Both the position numbers and the translations under genes were made by a program. Below are positions 37,523 to 48,568 of a stretch of DNA of 64,000 bases, in pieces (position 1 is the first letter of the stretch; every line of letters starts with the position of its first letter). A model generated the notes under the pieces. That model was not told where the DNA came from. It made no database searches and saw nothing but the letters and a program-made list of their open reading frames with translations. This stretch comes from Bryoerythrophyllum caledonicum. Its lineage: Eukaryota; Streptophyta; Bryopsida; Pottiales; Pottiaceae. The stretch is taken from contig OZ020519.1 in assembly GCA_963971425.1 (NCBI GenBank), positions 21,287,397-21,351,396 of the forward strand, given 5' to 3'.

Positions 37523-37726
37523 TGTAGAGCCTAAATCCTAAAAATAGTTTTTTTAGAAAATTAAGTGTAAAAAGGGTTGTAGATATATGTAGAATTAAAT
37601 AAGTAATGATTAAGTTTACACAAAATAGTTAATTAACCAAAAAGTGTCTATTCATATCCAAGAGATAAGAGATAATGGGAAAAGGGTTGAACTCGCATCC
37701 TTTGGAAAAGGTGTGCCTTTTCATGA
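37523..37726 (+). repeat. X2 3' LTR, first part (split by Gypsy-2)
   Basis: Starts TGTAGAGCCTAAATCC after a purine tract. The last five bases, CATGA (37,722-37,726), are repeated at 48,569-48,573. The LTR continues at 48,574. Confidence 0.9.
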
Positions 37727-40504
37727 TGTAAGCCCAAAAATAAACCCCCTAAGAGAATCCATTTTTAAACCTACGAGGTCCTATTGTTACACCACTTACC
37801 ATTCCTTATGCTTAACTGTAAACCCTAATTTCTACTGGATTTGGATCTTGGCATATCCATTTATATATTTAGAAATCAATAGTACTATTATCTTAATCCA
37901 GTTAAGTGAACTCGATTAACCCTCCTTGGTATTTAAAGGCTTAACTCTGGATAAATTAGATAGGTATGAATAGTTAATTAATTAATTGTTATCTAATTAT
38001 TATGGCTATTAGTTATTATGATTATTATTACTTATTCTTTATTTATTTATTTATTTTAATTTTTTGTTGTTTTATTATTATTATTATTATTTTTTTTTTA
38101 TTTTTTTTTTAGTTTAGGTCAGCTGATCAGGCCTGATCCAGACCCTGGTTGGAGCAGCAACTTCGGCAGCCTTTATCTATTGATTCGGGACTCCGAATAC
38201 CAAAAAATTTCCTCTTAAAATGATCACCAGCTCAATTCCAACTTGGTTAAAACACTAAATACCTAATTTGAGATTGATACCGGCCTCCACCAGCAGTCGC
38301 AGCAGACAGTCCCTGTGAGTCCCAGGTTTTGTTTTTTTTTTAAAACATCTTAACTTCCTAGGATTAACTCCGAATTGAGCGTTTTCAACTTCTAATCTTA
38401 TTAGTTTTTCGTGCTCTTGACGATGGACTCCTCAGAATGTCCAATCAGACCTTGAGGACTGCCACATACAGACGGACAGCGGCGACCCAACAACCACAAC
38501 AAGTATTCACAGCTTCCTCATGAGCTCACACATCATTCAATTGGGAACACCATTCACCAAATTCTCAACGATTCCAGCAAGCACCAACTTACAAGCATCA
38601 GCATTCTTGCATCGGCCAGCGAGCAATCATCACCAAGTTTTGGAACCCTAATGTCAAAAAAAATCCTCCAGCGCTTCCGCACAAGTTTAGAGATCCCACA
38701 AATTCAATCAACACAAGAAGGAAACCGCAACGACCGCATGCAGGTAGGAATTAGGGAAGGTAGCTTCACCCAGGAAATACTCCCTGGTCCGAGCGCCGCA
38801 GCCTCTTCTCGCCTGGATCCTCCAGCTCGAGTCTTCTCAGCTCGCGGCACCTTCACACCACCGCGCGCACACACGGCTCCACGATCACCAACGCCGACCT
38901 TCAACAGCGCCTCCACACCGAAGCTCCCACCGCAGGAGCACTCCAGCGCGCTCTCTCAAAACCACAAAAAAAAAAAAAAAAAACACGGCTCTCTCTCCCG
39001 TGCTCAGAGCCAGACCTCGTGATCACAATCACGGACCCTTGCGCGCACAGGTGCGCCCCTCGCCGAGCAGCCTTCCGGAACAGAGCCCAGCTCGTGCAAG
39101 CCCCAGCTCCGATCCCCGCGCACACACACAAAAACAGAAGAGTCCAGCTCTTCTCTCGCGCCGGAGCTCACCCTCCAGCTCCCCGAACACGAGACATCCT
39201 CGCGCAGGCAGGCGCAGACCCTCCTCGCGCGCAGCCGGTGCGCTCACCACAAAGACGAGAGACTCTCCTCGCACAGGAGCCTTGCACAAGAAAAACGAAG
39301 AAGAAAAAAAACAGAAGAGTCCAGCTCTTCTCTCGCGCCGGAGCTCACCCTCCAGCTCCCCGAACACGAGACCTCCTTCACGCGCTCAGAGCGCGCCTCT
39401 CCCCACAGAGCTCTTCCAAGAAAGAAAAAAAAAAACAGAGAGGCCAGCTCTCCCTCGCGCCCAGGGCGCACACACCACCAACCACCAAACAAAACAAACC
39501 CAACCCAAAAAAAAAACGAGAGCTCCAGCCCTCTCTCCTGCTCGCAGGAGCTCCTCCTCGCTCCAAAAACGGCCCCCCGAAAATCCCGTGACCCCAGCTC
39601 TCTCGCCAGCGACTCAGCCTGGCTGGTTCTCCTTTTTTTTCTTTTTTTTTTCTTTTTCTTTTGGTCTTTCTCGTTTTTCTTCCCCGACAAGACTGGCTTA
39701 GTTTAAATGAGGCAGCCCATGACCTCTCACAGAAGTGCAGGATTGGCCACTTACAGCCGTTTTTGCATGTTTTTAGTTTATTACTAGCATTAACTCGCCG
39801 CTTTGCTCCTGACAAGCCTCCCTAAAATTAATTCCATGGTGGCAAGAATTGTCATGTGGCATGTGCATGGGGAAGCACACCCAACCACCTTCTTTTCTTT
39901 TCTTCCCCTTTTTTTTTCTTTTCCTTTTGATCTTTTAACGACCATTACCCTAGATCTACTACTATCTACTGATGATTTGCAATTTACTTATAACTTCAAA
40001 AACTAACCACATAGCTGGACTCCTAGCACCCTAATTAGTCTACACAAATTTTCCTAGCATTTTTGGAGTTCATTAAGTATTTTTTCCGAGTGGTCAACCC
40101 GTCGACTAACTAGTCAACCCCTAGAATTAAATAGTAATTCAACTCGGAAAATTCTAGAAATTTTACCACTACTTCTACCTGCTAGGAGACACTCTCTCAA
40201 TTTTTTCCATAATTTTTGTCCCATTTCTCAATTTTTAGTCATTTTCCAAGGACCTTTTTTTTTTTTTTCCCTTTTTTATCTTTCTCTTCATTCCCACTCC
40301 ACTTCCACTACACTTTCAAGCATATTAGTAGGGAAGAGGAAAAATACGAACCGTAGTGTGACATCATGGCACTAAGTTTATTACTCTAGGAATTTGACTC
40401 TAGTAGATGGATTGACTACTACTTTAACCAAAATTGGGTCAATACTATCAAAAACTCGAAAAAAACAAAGAAAAAAGAGTGAGGGCCCACTTTGGCCACT
40501 CACA
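37727..40504 (-). repeat. Left-hand (3') LTR of Gypsy-2
   Basis: 2778 bp. Unusually, a GC-rich, CpG-rich segment (about 38,760-39,630) sits within AT-rich DNA. It contains a 65-bp direct duplication (39,131-39,195 and 39,308-39,372). Low-complexity open frames in this part exist on both strands in parallel and are not credible genes. Confidence 0.95.
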
Positions 40505-41142
40505 CATGGCGACCATCTGGGCCGACTCGTGAGAGGAGAGTGGACCTAGACCTCTTGCTCACTACGGCACACGGTAATGAGAAAAAATAAAGAGATGTAG
40601 AAAGACAATTATGGAATTTGGAAGAAAACTAGGAAGTTAGACAAAAGTGATGGGATTGAAGAAAAGCTAGGAAATTTCAATAGAGAAGGGGGAAAAAATG
40701 AGAGAAAAATAGGGAAAATAGAGACGGCATTCGACTAGAAAGAATTGAAAGATTAGCAGAATGGATGCACGTCCCAATTTTTGAGTTAAACCCATTCGCC
40801 CTGGACGGACCCAGGTTGAATCTACAGCCAAAAAAGATTTCAAAACCGCCTTCCGCCTTCATCGGAGTGAACTTGGACTACAGAGAGATAGAAGTTCCAA
40901 TCTCTTTGGAAGGTAAGGAAAGCAAGGAGAGAAAACTATATTTTTGATAAGAATTTGGGAGAAAGGAAAACACTTGTCTCTAGTGTAGTGATGAAACTAG
41001 TATGGTTGACCCATGGAGAAGAGATGACCGGCTGCAACTAGTGGTCAAAAGGCACTTAGTTGAATCGGAAGAGTCATGTCCTCCCCGTTGTGAGGCCAAT
41101 TGTCACGAAGTGAGGTGGGCTGGTGATAGTGAATCCACTCTA
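40505..41142 (-). other. Gypsy-2 3' untranslated region
   Basis: Between the ORF stop and the left LTR. No clear purine tract is visible next to the LTR on the coding strand, which is odd for an element that moved recently. A 60-codon plus-strand frame at 40,765 is not supported by anything else. Confidence 0.5.
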
Positions 41143-44100
41143 TCATGTCCGGTATTCCTTGCAACGACTCCCAGCCGTGCGCGTTGGAAATGATTCACCA
41201 TTCAGGGTTTCGAGTTGGACCGAGTTGTTGGGAAACACCTTGGTAACGAGATAGGGGCCCAACCACAACGCATCAAACTTCCCAGGGAATTCTAGCCTTC
41301 TCGCATCTTGAAGCAAAACCAACATCCCTGGCGACAATGTCCGCTTCTTGTGGCATTTATCAAACGCAATTTTCCGGCGCCTCTGGACAACCTCAATGTG
41401 TTGTGCGCTCAGTCTACGATCCTCATCCAATTTCTCCAACCGTTCCAATCGATGGATCAGGGACTGCTTGGTCAATCGAGTGTCTATCGCTATTCGAAGT
41501 GATGGCACTTCAAACTCTATGGGGAGTACAGCCTCTACACCATAGACTAATGAAAACGGAGTGGCTTGGGTGGTCACCTTGTACCAGTCATGGGGGATTG
41601 GTGGATAGATGGGTAGATCACTTCCCACTTGTATTCCTGATGAAGTGGATTTGAAGTGCAACGGAGAAATGAGGGCTTCTTCATCCAAGATAGGATCTAC
41701 ATTGGACAATTGTGTGCCATCTAAGGTGACACCACAAACATCCTCGTAACGTAGGTCATCTACGAGAATGGCTAAGTCAATGTCCTTGAGAGGATCACCA
41801 CTAAGTTCTTCCATGAAAAACGTATCCATGGATCGGTCAGACTCAGTGTGCGGGTGCTCAGCCAACCAAGTAGAGAATTCTCCATCATCCTCCCATTCGT
41901 ATAGACTAGGCCCCAAGCAACTCAATGAGGGAGGAGTGGTGGTTTTTGTTACTTTTGGAAGCGCGAACTTGACCCCCTTGATTGTCTTCCTAGCACCGCG
42001 GGGCACGTGGTCTTCATCCTCCGATGATGAGCTAGAAGATCCTAAGGTCTTAGGGAAGCTAGGTTGAATATAAACCTTGGTTAGATTCGACCCCACACCA
42101 TAGGTGATGTGAGGTTTTTCGCCACTCCAATCTACTTTAGCATTGGCTGCCCTCAACCACGGTCTCCCTAGAAGCAAGGGAAAGGAATTTTTGTTCGAGT
42201 GCATTCGAAGCACTTGGAAGGTGATCGTGTAGTCCTCCCCTCCTGTGTTCATCTTACACCCAGAAATTTGGCCTATTGGTGCTTCTGGAATCTGGTTGGC
42301 CATGTTGATCACATAAGGTGAGGGCTCTGTGATCTCTAGCCCTAATTGTTCCATGGTGTGAAGAGGCATGATGTTCACACCACTACCACCATCCACCAAT
42401 ACTTTAGGCAACACCTTATCCACTATAGTGGCCTCAATTTCTACCGCACGAACCTCAAATGCTTTTTTAGAAGGTTTCCTAGAAGAGCTCATTCTAGCAG
42501 CTAAATTGGCCTTGACCTTTACCCTTTTGGCTAGGGGAATCTTCTTCTTCAATTCCTTTCGTACCAAGGGAGCCAAGTGGATGAGTTGGGCAATGGTAAT
42601 GTTGGCATTCAACCTATTCAAGTCCTCCCAAAGATCATACGGTCTAAACGTGGGGGTGGATGAAGGGTTTTTAATCCCCATTTCTTGAATGGGAATTGTT
42701 GGACCCTCCCAGGTTGGCTCGGGTGTGTGGGGATTCTGGGGTTTTTCACCTCCTTCAGAAGGGGTGGAATCTAACATCAATGGATTTACCGGAGGCACCT
42801 TCTGGTTGGCCTCCTTTGTGGACTTCAAGGCTTCATGAACTACATCATTAAGTTCTGATAAGTGTGGTGAATCCTCGAAGCTAGCATCTGATTCCTGAGC
42901 TACGAAGGGTTGGTTGGCCTTTTGGGCTCGTGTCAATACCGCATTTACGGGAAGTGAAAGGTGAGCCACTTGATGTGGAATGACAGGTTCATGCGATACA
43001 AAATGGGATTGAGAAGAGGTAGAACTCTGAGGAGCTCCTTGAGACCCGAGTTCTGTCAATGTGACGGTGGTAGAGGAAGATGAAGAAGAAGGAGATGCAA
43101 ATCGGGCATCTTGGTTAGGTGCCTGGTTTTGGCCAAAAGGCACAAAACCGTGTTGGGTTTGTAAGCCTTGGGGAGGTTGGTGGTTTTGACGATGATTATT
43201 ATAATCATAGTACATGTTGGGAGGATGGAGACTATTGTCATTCGAAGAGTTTCGAGCCCCTCTCTGGTTATCCATGGCTTGTTGGGCAAAATTCCCTCTC
43301 ATTGGCCTCATAGGAATGACTTTGTCCTTCTCCCTACATCTAATTGTGGGATGATTACCACCGCAATTCCCACACACTACTCCATTTTCCAACCAACAAC
43401 TCCCAGGTGGATGTCTTCTTCCACAGGATTGGCAGATCTCCCAACGAGGCTGGGACCTCAGACCTTGACCACGGTTAGGTGGTTGATTCCGGTGTGGGGG
43501 TTGATAGACGTTTGAATGGTGTGGGAAGGTGGTACAAAACTGCATGGTGTGACCATTCTCGCCGCATGAAGTGCACCACATACCAGAAGAATGCCTACCT
43601 GACTCTATCTGAGGAGGTGGGGCATTAGGGTTCTGGTTCCTGAGTAGAAGAGCCATCTGATCTGTCATTGCCCTCAATTGTTGTTGGAGTTGGTCTTGGA
43701 ACCCTTGCTGAGCGTCGTGGATCTCCTTCTTCATCTCGTGACGCCAAGTGGGTCCATATGTAAGAGCGGGTAGAGGAACGGGGGGCCTGACATTAAGAGG
43801 AATAGTATTCACCACAGGTGGAGAATACACTGTTGGGCCAGGTGGAGGTTCAACTGAGTCTGACTTCTCCCGGGCATGGATGGGAATAAAGCTAGGAATG
43901 CTCTCATTCTCCTTCCTCCATAGTTTCTCGTGTTCTGTTGCCACCGCTGCCACGGTCCTAGCTGCCTCCTTAGCTTCCTCTAAAGTGGTGGGCCTTGTCT
44001 GGAGGATTTCCCGTATCGTTTTCTCTAGATAAAACCCCTGAAGGAAAAAGTGTCTCAAGGTATCATCCGTGAGCAAATCACCCACGAACCGGGTGACAAC

Positions 44101-44736
44101 TTGTTCAAACCTACGGATGTAGGATGAAATATCCTCATCCTTCCCTTGTCTAAAGCTTGCCAAGGCTGTCAAGGCTGCACTCTGGCCTACTTCGGGTCTG
44201 TATTGTTCCAAGAATGACCTCATGAGGCCATCCCAATCACGGAAGGTGGATGCCGCATGATTGCGGTACCATTCGTAAGCCGATTCCTTGAGTGTGGTTG
44301 GAAACCACACCAAGTAGTAACGGTTGTCGGTTATCAAACACGTAGTCAATAACTCTATAAACCGCTCCACATGCATCGAGGGATCCTCATCCCTAGTTCC
44401 CTTGAAACTAGGAAGATTTGGGGGCATAGGGGCAGCTTGAAGCCCTTCAGGAACTACAATAGGCAAACCCCTTGGTTGAACCAAGGGGTTTAGGGGTGGG
44501 TTGACAATTGGATCTTCCATGTCACCAGGACTAGGAAGAGGGGAAGAGTGAGGAGAGGAGGAAGACCTAAAGCTTGATTCCTCAACGGTTGTACGGTCTT
44601 TTGGGCCTCCCGAGTTGGTTCTTGTACTAGGACCTCCTTCTAATGTCTCAGGATTGGGAAATGAAGTTGGAGTAGTAGAAATTAGGGGAAGGGGAAGCGG
44701 TCTATAACATCTTCCAGATCGAGTCACAGGGCTCAT
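41143..44736 (-). CDS. Gypsy-2 gag-protease fused to integrase C-terminus (1197 aa)
   Basis: Intact from ATG 44,736 to the stop at 41,143. Residues about 85-220 are the retrotransposon gag core. Residues about 385-460 hold three zinc-knuckle-like motifs (CTSCGENGHTMQFC; CQSCGRRHPPGSC; CGNCGGNHPTIRC). Near residue 777 is the aspartic protease site (VLVDGGSG, the DGG form common in Tat/Athila-type elements), and GRPWL follows. At about residue 1054 (near 41,575) the frame jumps straight to the integrase end (TPFSLVYG) and the terminal ~140 residues, with no chromodomain. RT, RNase H and the integrase catalytic core are absent without breaking the frame. The protein could still assemble particles; replication would need a helper. 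Confidence 0.9.
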   Translation of the reverse strand: MSPVTRSGRCYRPLPLPLISTTPTSFPNPETLEGGPSTRTNSGGPKDRTTVEESSFRSSSSPHSSPLPSPGDMEDPIVNPPLNPLVQPRGLPIVVPEGLQAAPMPPNLPSFKGTRDEDPSMHVERFIELLTTCLITDNRYYLVWFPTTLKESAYEWYRNHAASTFRDWDGLMRSFLEQYRPEVGQSAALTALASFRQGKDEDISSYIRRFEQVVTRFVGDLLTDDTLRHFFLQGFYLEKTIREILQTRPTTLEEAKEAARTVAAVATEHEKLWRKENESIPSFIPIHAREKSDSVEPPPGPTVYSPPVVNTIPLNVRPPVPLPALTYGPTWRHEMKKEIHDAQQGFQDQLQQQLRAMTDQMALLLRNQNPNAPPPQIESGRHSSGMWCTSCGENGHTMQFCTTFPHHSNVYQPPHRNQPPNRGQGLRSQPRWEICQSCGRRHPPGSCWLENGVVCGNCGGNHPTIRCREKDKVIPMRPMRGNFAQQAMDNQRGARNSSNDNSLHPPNMYYDYNNHRQNHQPPQGLQTQHGFVPFGQNQAPNQDARFASPSSSSSSTTVTLTELGSQGAPQSSTSSQSHFVSHEPVIPHQVAHLSLPVNAVLTRAQKANQPFVAQESDASFEDSPHLSELNDVVHEALKSTKEANQKVPPVNPLMLDSTPSEGGEKPQNPHTPEPTWEGPTIPIQEMGIKNPSSTPTFRPYDLWEDLNRLNANITIAQLIHLAPLVRKELKKKIPLAKRVKVKANLAARMSSSRKPSKKAFEVRAVEIEATIVDKVLPKVLVDGGSGVNIMPLHTMEQLGLEITEPSPYVINMANQIPEAPIGQISGCKMNTGGEDYTITFQVLRMHSNKNSFPLLLGRPWLRAANAKVDWSGEKPHITYGVGSNLTKVYIQPSFPKTLGSSSSSSEDEDHVPRGARKTIKGVKFALPKVTKTTTPPSLSCLGPSLYEWEDDGEFSTWLAEHPHTESDRSMDTFFMEELSGDPLKDIDLAILVDDLRYEDVCGVTLDGTQLSNVDPILDEEALISPLHFKSTSSGIQVGSDLPIYPPIPHDWYKVTTQATPFSLVYGVEAVLPIEFEVPSLRIAIDTRLTKQSLIHRLERLEKLDEDRRLSAQHIEVVQRRRKIAFDKCHKKRTLSPGMLVLLQDARRLEFPGKFDALWLGPYLVTKVFPNNSVQLETLNGESFPTRTAGSRCKEYRT

Positions 44737-45769
44737 CTAACGATTAAGTTGCCGTTCTTAGTTTTCTAGACCTATGTGAAGACATTTCGTAAACACCAAT
44801 AATTGACTTACAATGATTCCAAGTTTCTCCCAAACTCCCCCATGCTGGGAAGTAAACAAAACAGAAGGTTACATGTGGGGCTAACCTCCGGACGAGGTAC
44901 ACCCACTATGCCCCATACGATACAGACTCTTAGTTGGGCTGACCACCTACTTGGAGGTTTCTCCTCGGTATCAAGGTATCCCCAAATCCTCTCTCCAAGG
45001 GATGGCATCACCAACTTAAGAGAAACGACACCAACATGTACGAAAAATCCTTCATTGGTTCATCACAATTTGTTCATTAAGAAGGGGAGAACGTACCTGG
45101 CTGCAATTTCACCATCCCTGTTCGATCCCTAAGCGAATCTAAGTGCCTAGTGTAGGGTTTGGTGTAGTGAGGAAGGTTCGTGTACTCACCTTATGCCGTG
45201 CTCCTTCCTCACGACCCCTTCAACATGCATATCATTCCATGTATGCAACATTCATCCCATTCAACAACCAAGGCTATTGATAGCACGCAAGTTGCTCTTA
45301 CCTTGGTGGTAGATCAAGTTCGGGGGGGAAGGGAAGGGCGCCCTTGTCCCATGCCCGGGCACATGCACCTTCCCTCTTTGGCTTAGAAGCTCACTGATTA
45401 CTTTCAAGCAATCGTGGGAGGGCCTCAACCTTTCACCCCTAAGCCCCCTAACTCAACCAAAGCACAAGAGTTAGAAGGTGGTCCGCCTAACACAATGTGC
45501 TTGTGTTAGGAGGTCGGGAATTCCACACACCCTTCTAACTCCCCACCTCCATTACAACTTGGACAAAACACTTCATACAAGGATATATGCACAAAAGTAG
45601 TTCAGCAACTTACCTCAAGCAATAGCGCACTCCACTCCCCATATGTGGCAAAAACCACTCCATTCACGGTTTAGGTCAGAAATAGACCATTCAGAACCCT
45701 AGAAACCCTAAATTTAGCAATCCAGCAGTAAGACAAACACCTTCCAAGCAATGAACCAAACAAAAGCTC
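44737..45769 (-). other. Gypsy-2 5' leader
   Basis: About 1 kb between primer binding site and ORF start on the minus strand. No other frame is convincing. Packaging or dimerisation signals would be expected here, but none is recognisable by eye. Confidence 0.5.
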
Positions 45770-45787
45770 CTCCCGGCAGACGCACCA
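45770..45787 (-). promoter_or_regulatory. Primer binding site of Gypsy-2
   Basis: On the minus strand TGGTGCGTCTGCCGGGAG starts two bases inside the LTR boundary. It begins with TGG, complementary to a tRNA 3' CCA, and resembles the 'ttTGGcGCCGttGCCGGGG' primer sites of Tat/Athila-type plant elements. It sets the direction of transcription as leftward. Confidence 0.75.
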
Positions 45788-45789
45788 AA

Positions 45790-48568
45790 TGTAAGCCCAA
45801 AAATAAACCCCCTAAGAGAATCCATTTTTAAACCTACGAGGTCCTATTGTTACACCACTTACCATTCCTTATGCTTAACTGTAAACCCTAATTTCTACTG
45901 GATTTGGATCTTGGCATATCCATTTATATATTTAGAAATCAATAGTACTATTATCTTAATCCAGTTAAGTGAACTCGATTAACCCTCCTTGGTATTTAAA
46001 GGCTTAACTCTGGATAAATTAGATAGGTATGAATAGTTAATTAATTAATTGTTATCTAATTATTATGGCTATTAGTTATTATGATTATTATTACTTATTC
46101 TTTATTTATTTATTTATTTTAATTTTTTGTTGTTTTATTATTATTATTATTATTTTTTTTTTATTTTTTTTTTAGTTTAGGTCAGCTGATCAGGCCTGAT
46201 CCAGACCCTGGTTGGAGCAGCAACTTCGGCAGCCTTTATCTATTGATTCGGGACTCCGAATACCAAAAAATTTCCTCTTAAAATGATCACCAGCTCAATT
46301 CCAACTTGGTTAAAACACTAAATACCTAATTTGAGATTGATACCGGCCTCCACCAGCAGTCGCAGCAGACAGTCCCTGTGAGTCCCAGGTTTTGTTTTTT
46401 TTTTAAAACATCTTAACTTCCTAGGATTAACTCCGAATTGAGCGTTTTCAACTTCTAATCTTATTAGTTTTTCGTGCTCTTGACGATGGACTCCTCAGAA
46501 TGTCCAATCAGACCTTGAGGACTGCCACATACAGACGGACAGCGGCGACCCAACAACCACAACAAGTATTCACAGCTTCCTCATGAGCTCACACATCATT
46601 CAATTGGGAACACCATTCACCAAATTCTCAACGATTCCAGCAAGCACCAACTTACAAGCATCAGCATTCTTGCATCGGCCAGCGAGCAATCATCACCAAG
46701 TTTTGGAACCCTAATGTCAAAAAAAATCCTCCAGCGCTTCCGCACAAGTTTAGAGATCCCACAAATTCAATCAACACAAGAAGGAAACCGCAACGACCGC
46801 ATGCAGGTAGGAATTAGGGAAGGTAGCTTCACCCAGGAAATACTCCCTGGTCCGAGCGCCGCAGCCTCTTCTCGCCTGGATCCTCCAGCTCGAGTCTTCT
46901 CAGCTCGCGGCACCTTCACACCACCGCGCGCACACACGGCTCCACGATCACCAACGCCGACCTTCAACAGCGCCTCCACACCGAAGCTCCCACCGCAGGA
47001 GCACTCCAGCGCGCTCTCTCAAAACCACAAAAAAAAAAAAAAAAAACACGGCTCTCTCTCCCGTGCTCAGAGCCAGACCTCGTGATCACAATCACGGACC
47101 CTTGCGCGCACAGGTGCGCCCCTCGCCGAGCAGCCTTCCGGAACAGAGCCCAGCTCGTGCAAGCCCCAGCTCCGATCCCCGCGCACACACACAAAAACAG
47201 AAGAGTCCAGCTCTTCTCTCGCGCCGGAGCTCACCCTCCAGCTCCCCGAACACGAGACATCCTCGCGCAGGCAGGCGCAGACCCTCCTCGCGCGCAGCCG
47301 GTGCGCTCACCACAAAGACGAGAGACTCTCCTCGCACAGGAGCCTTGCACAAGAAAAACGAAGAAGAAAAAAAACAGAAGAGTCCAGCTCTTCTCTCGCG
47401 CCGGAGCTCACCCTCCAGCTCCCCGAACACGAGACCTCCTTCACGCGCTCAGAGCGCGCCTCTCCCCACAGAGCTCTTCCAAGAAAGAAAAAAAAAAACA
47501 GAGAGGCCAGCTCTCCCTCGCGCCCAGGGCGCACACACCACCAACCACCAAACAAAACAAACCCAACCCAAAAAAAAAACGAGAGCTCCAGCCCTCTCTC
47601 CTGCTCGCAGGAGCTCCTCCTCGCTCCAAAAACGGCCCCCCGAAAATCCCGTGACCCCAGCTCTCTCGCCAGCGACTCAGCCTGGCTGGTTCTCCTTTTT
47701 TTTCTTTTTTTTTTCTTTTTCTTTTGGTCTTTCTCGTTTTTCTTCCCCGACAAGACTGGCTTAGTTTAAATGAGGCAGCCCATGACCTCTCACAGAAGTG
47801 CAGGATTGGCCACTTACAGCCGTTTTTGCATGTTTTTAGTTTATTACTAGCATTAACTCGCCGCTTTGCTCCTGACAAGCCTCCCTAAAATTAATTCCAT
47901 GGTGGCAAGAATTGTCATGTGGCATGTGCATGGGGAAGCACACCCAACCACCTTCTTTTCTTTTCTTCCCCTTTTTTTTTCTTTTCCTTTTGATCTTTTA
48001 ACGACCATTACCCTAGATCTACTACTATCTACTGATGATTTGCAATTTACTTATAACTTCAAAAACTAACCACATAGCTGGACTCCTAGCACCCTAATTA
48101 GTCTACACAAATTTTCCTAGCATTTTTGGAGTTCATTAAGTATTTTTTCCGAGTGGTCAACCCGTCGACTAACTAGTCAACCCCTAGAATTAAATAGTAA
48201 TTCAACTCGGAAAATTCTAGAAATTTTACCACTACTTCTACCTGCTAGGAGACACTCTCTCAATTTTTTCCATAATTTTTGTCCCATTTCTCAATTTTTA
48301 GTCATTTTCCAAGGACCTTTTTTTTTTTTTTTCCCTTTTTTATCTTTCTCTTCATTCCCACTCCACTTCCACTACACTTTCAAGCATATTAGTAGGGAAG
48401 AGGAAAAATACGAACCGTAGTGTGACATCATGGCACTAAGTTTATTACTCTAGGAATTTGACTCTAGTAGATGGATTGACTACTACTTTAACCAAAATTG
48501 GGTCAATACTATCAAAAACTCGAAAAAAACAAAGAAAAAAGAGTGAGGGCCCACTTTGGCCACTCACA
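45790..48568 (-). repeat. Right-hand (5') LTR of Gypsy-2
   Basis: 2779 bp, apparently identical to the left LTR except one extra T in a homopolymer. As the 5' LTR on the minus strand it should carry the promoter. Confidence 0.95.

Larger units (their letters stand above)
37727..48568 (-). mobile_element. Gypsy-2: young, non-autonomous Ty3/gypsy element
   Basis: LTRs are 37,727-40,504 and 45,790-48,568 (TGTAAGCCC...CTCACA), with target duplication CATGA on both sides. Comparing them by eye, the only difference I found is the length of one T run (14 versus 15, near 40,260 / 48,320), so insertion is very recent. The coding strand is minus: the primer binding site lies just inside the right-hand LTR and the ORF reads leftward. 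The internal domain (5.3 kb) encodes gag and protease, but RT, RNase H and most of integrase are deleted. It must therefore have been moved by proteins from another copy. Confidence 0.95.

Noticed and set aside
39000-39815. Several long overlapping open frames on both strands in the GC-rich LTR part (also 47,063-47,878)
   Set aside because: Low-complexity Arg/Pro/Ser/Lys translations in parallel frames on both strands, inside an LTR; base composition explains the openness.
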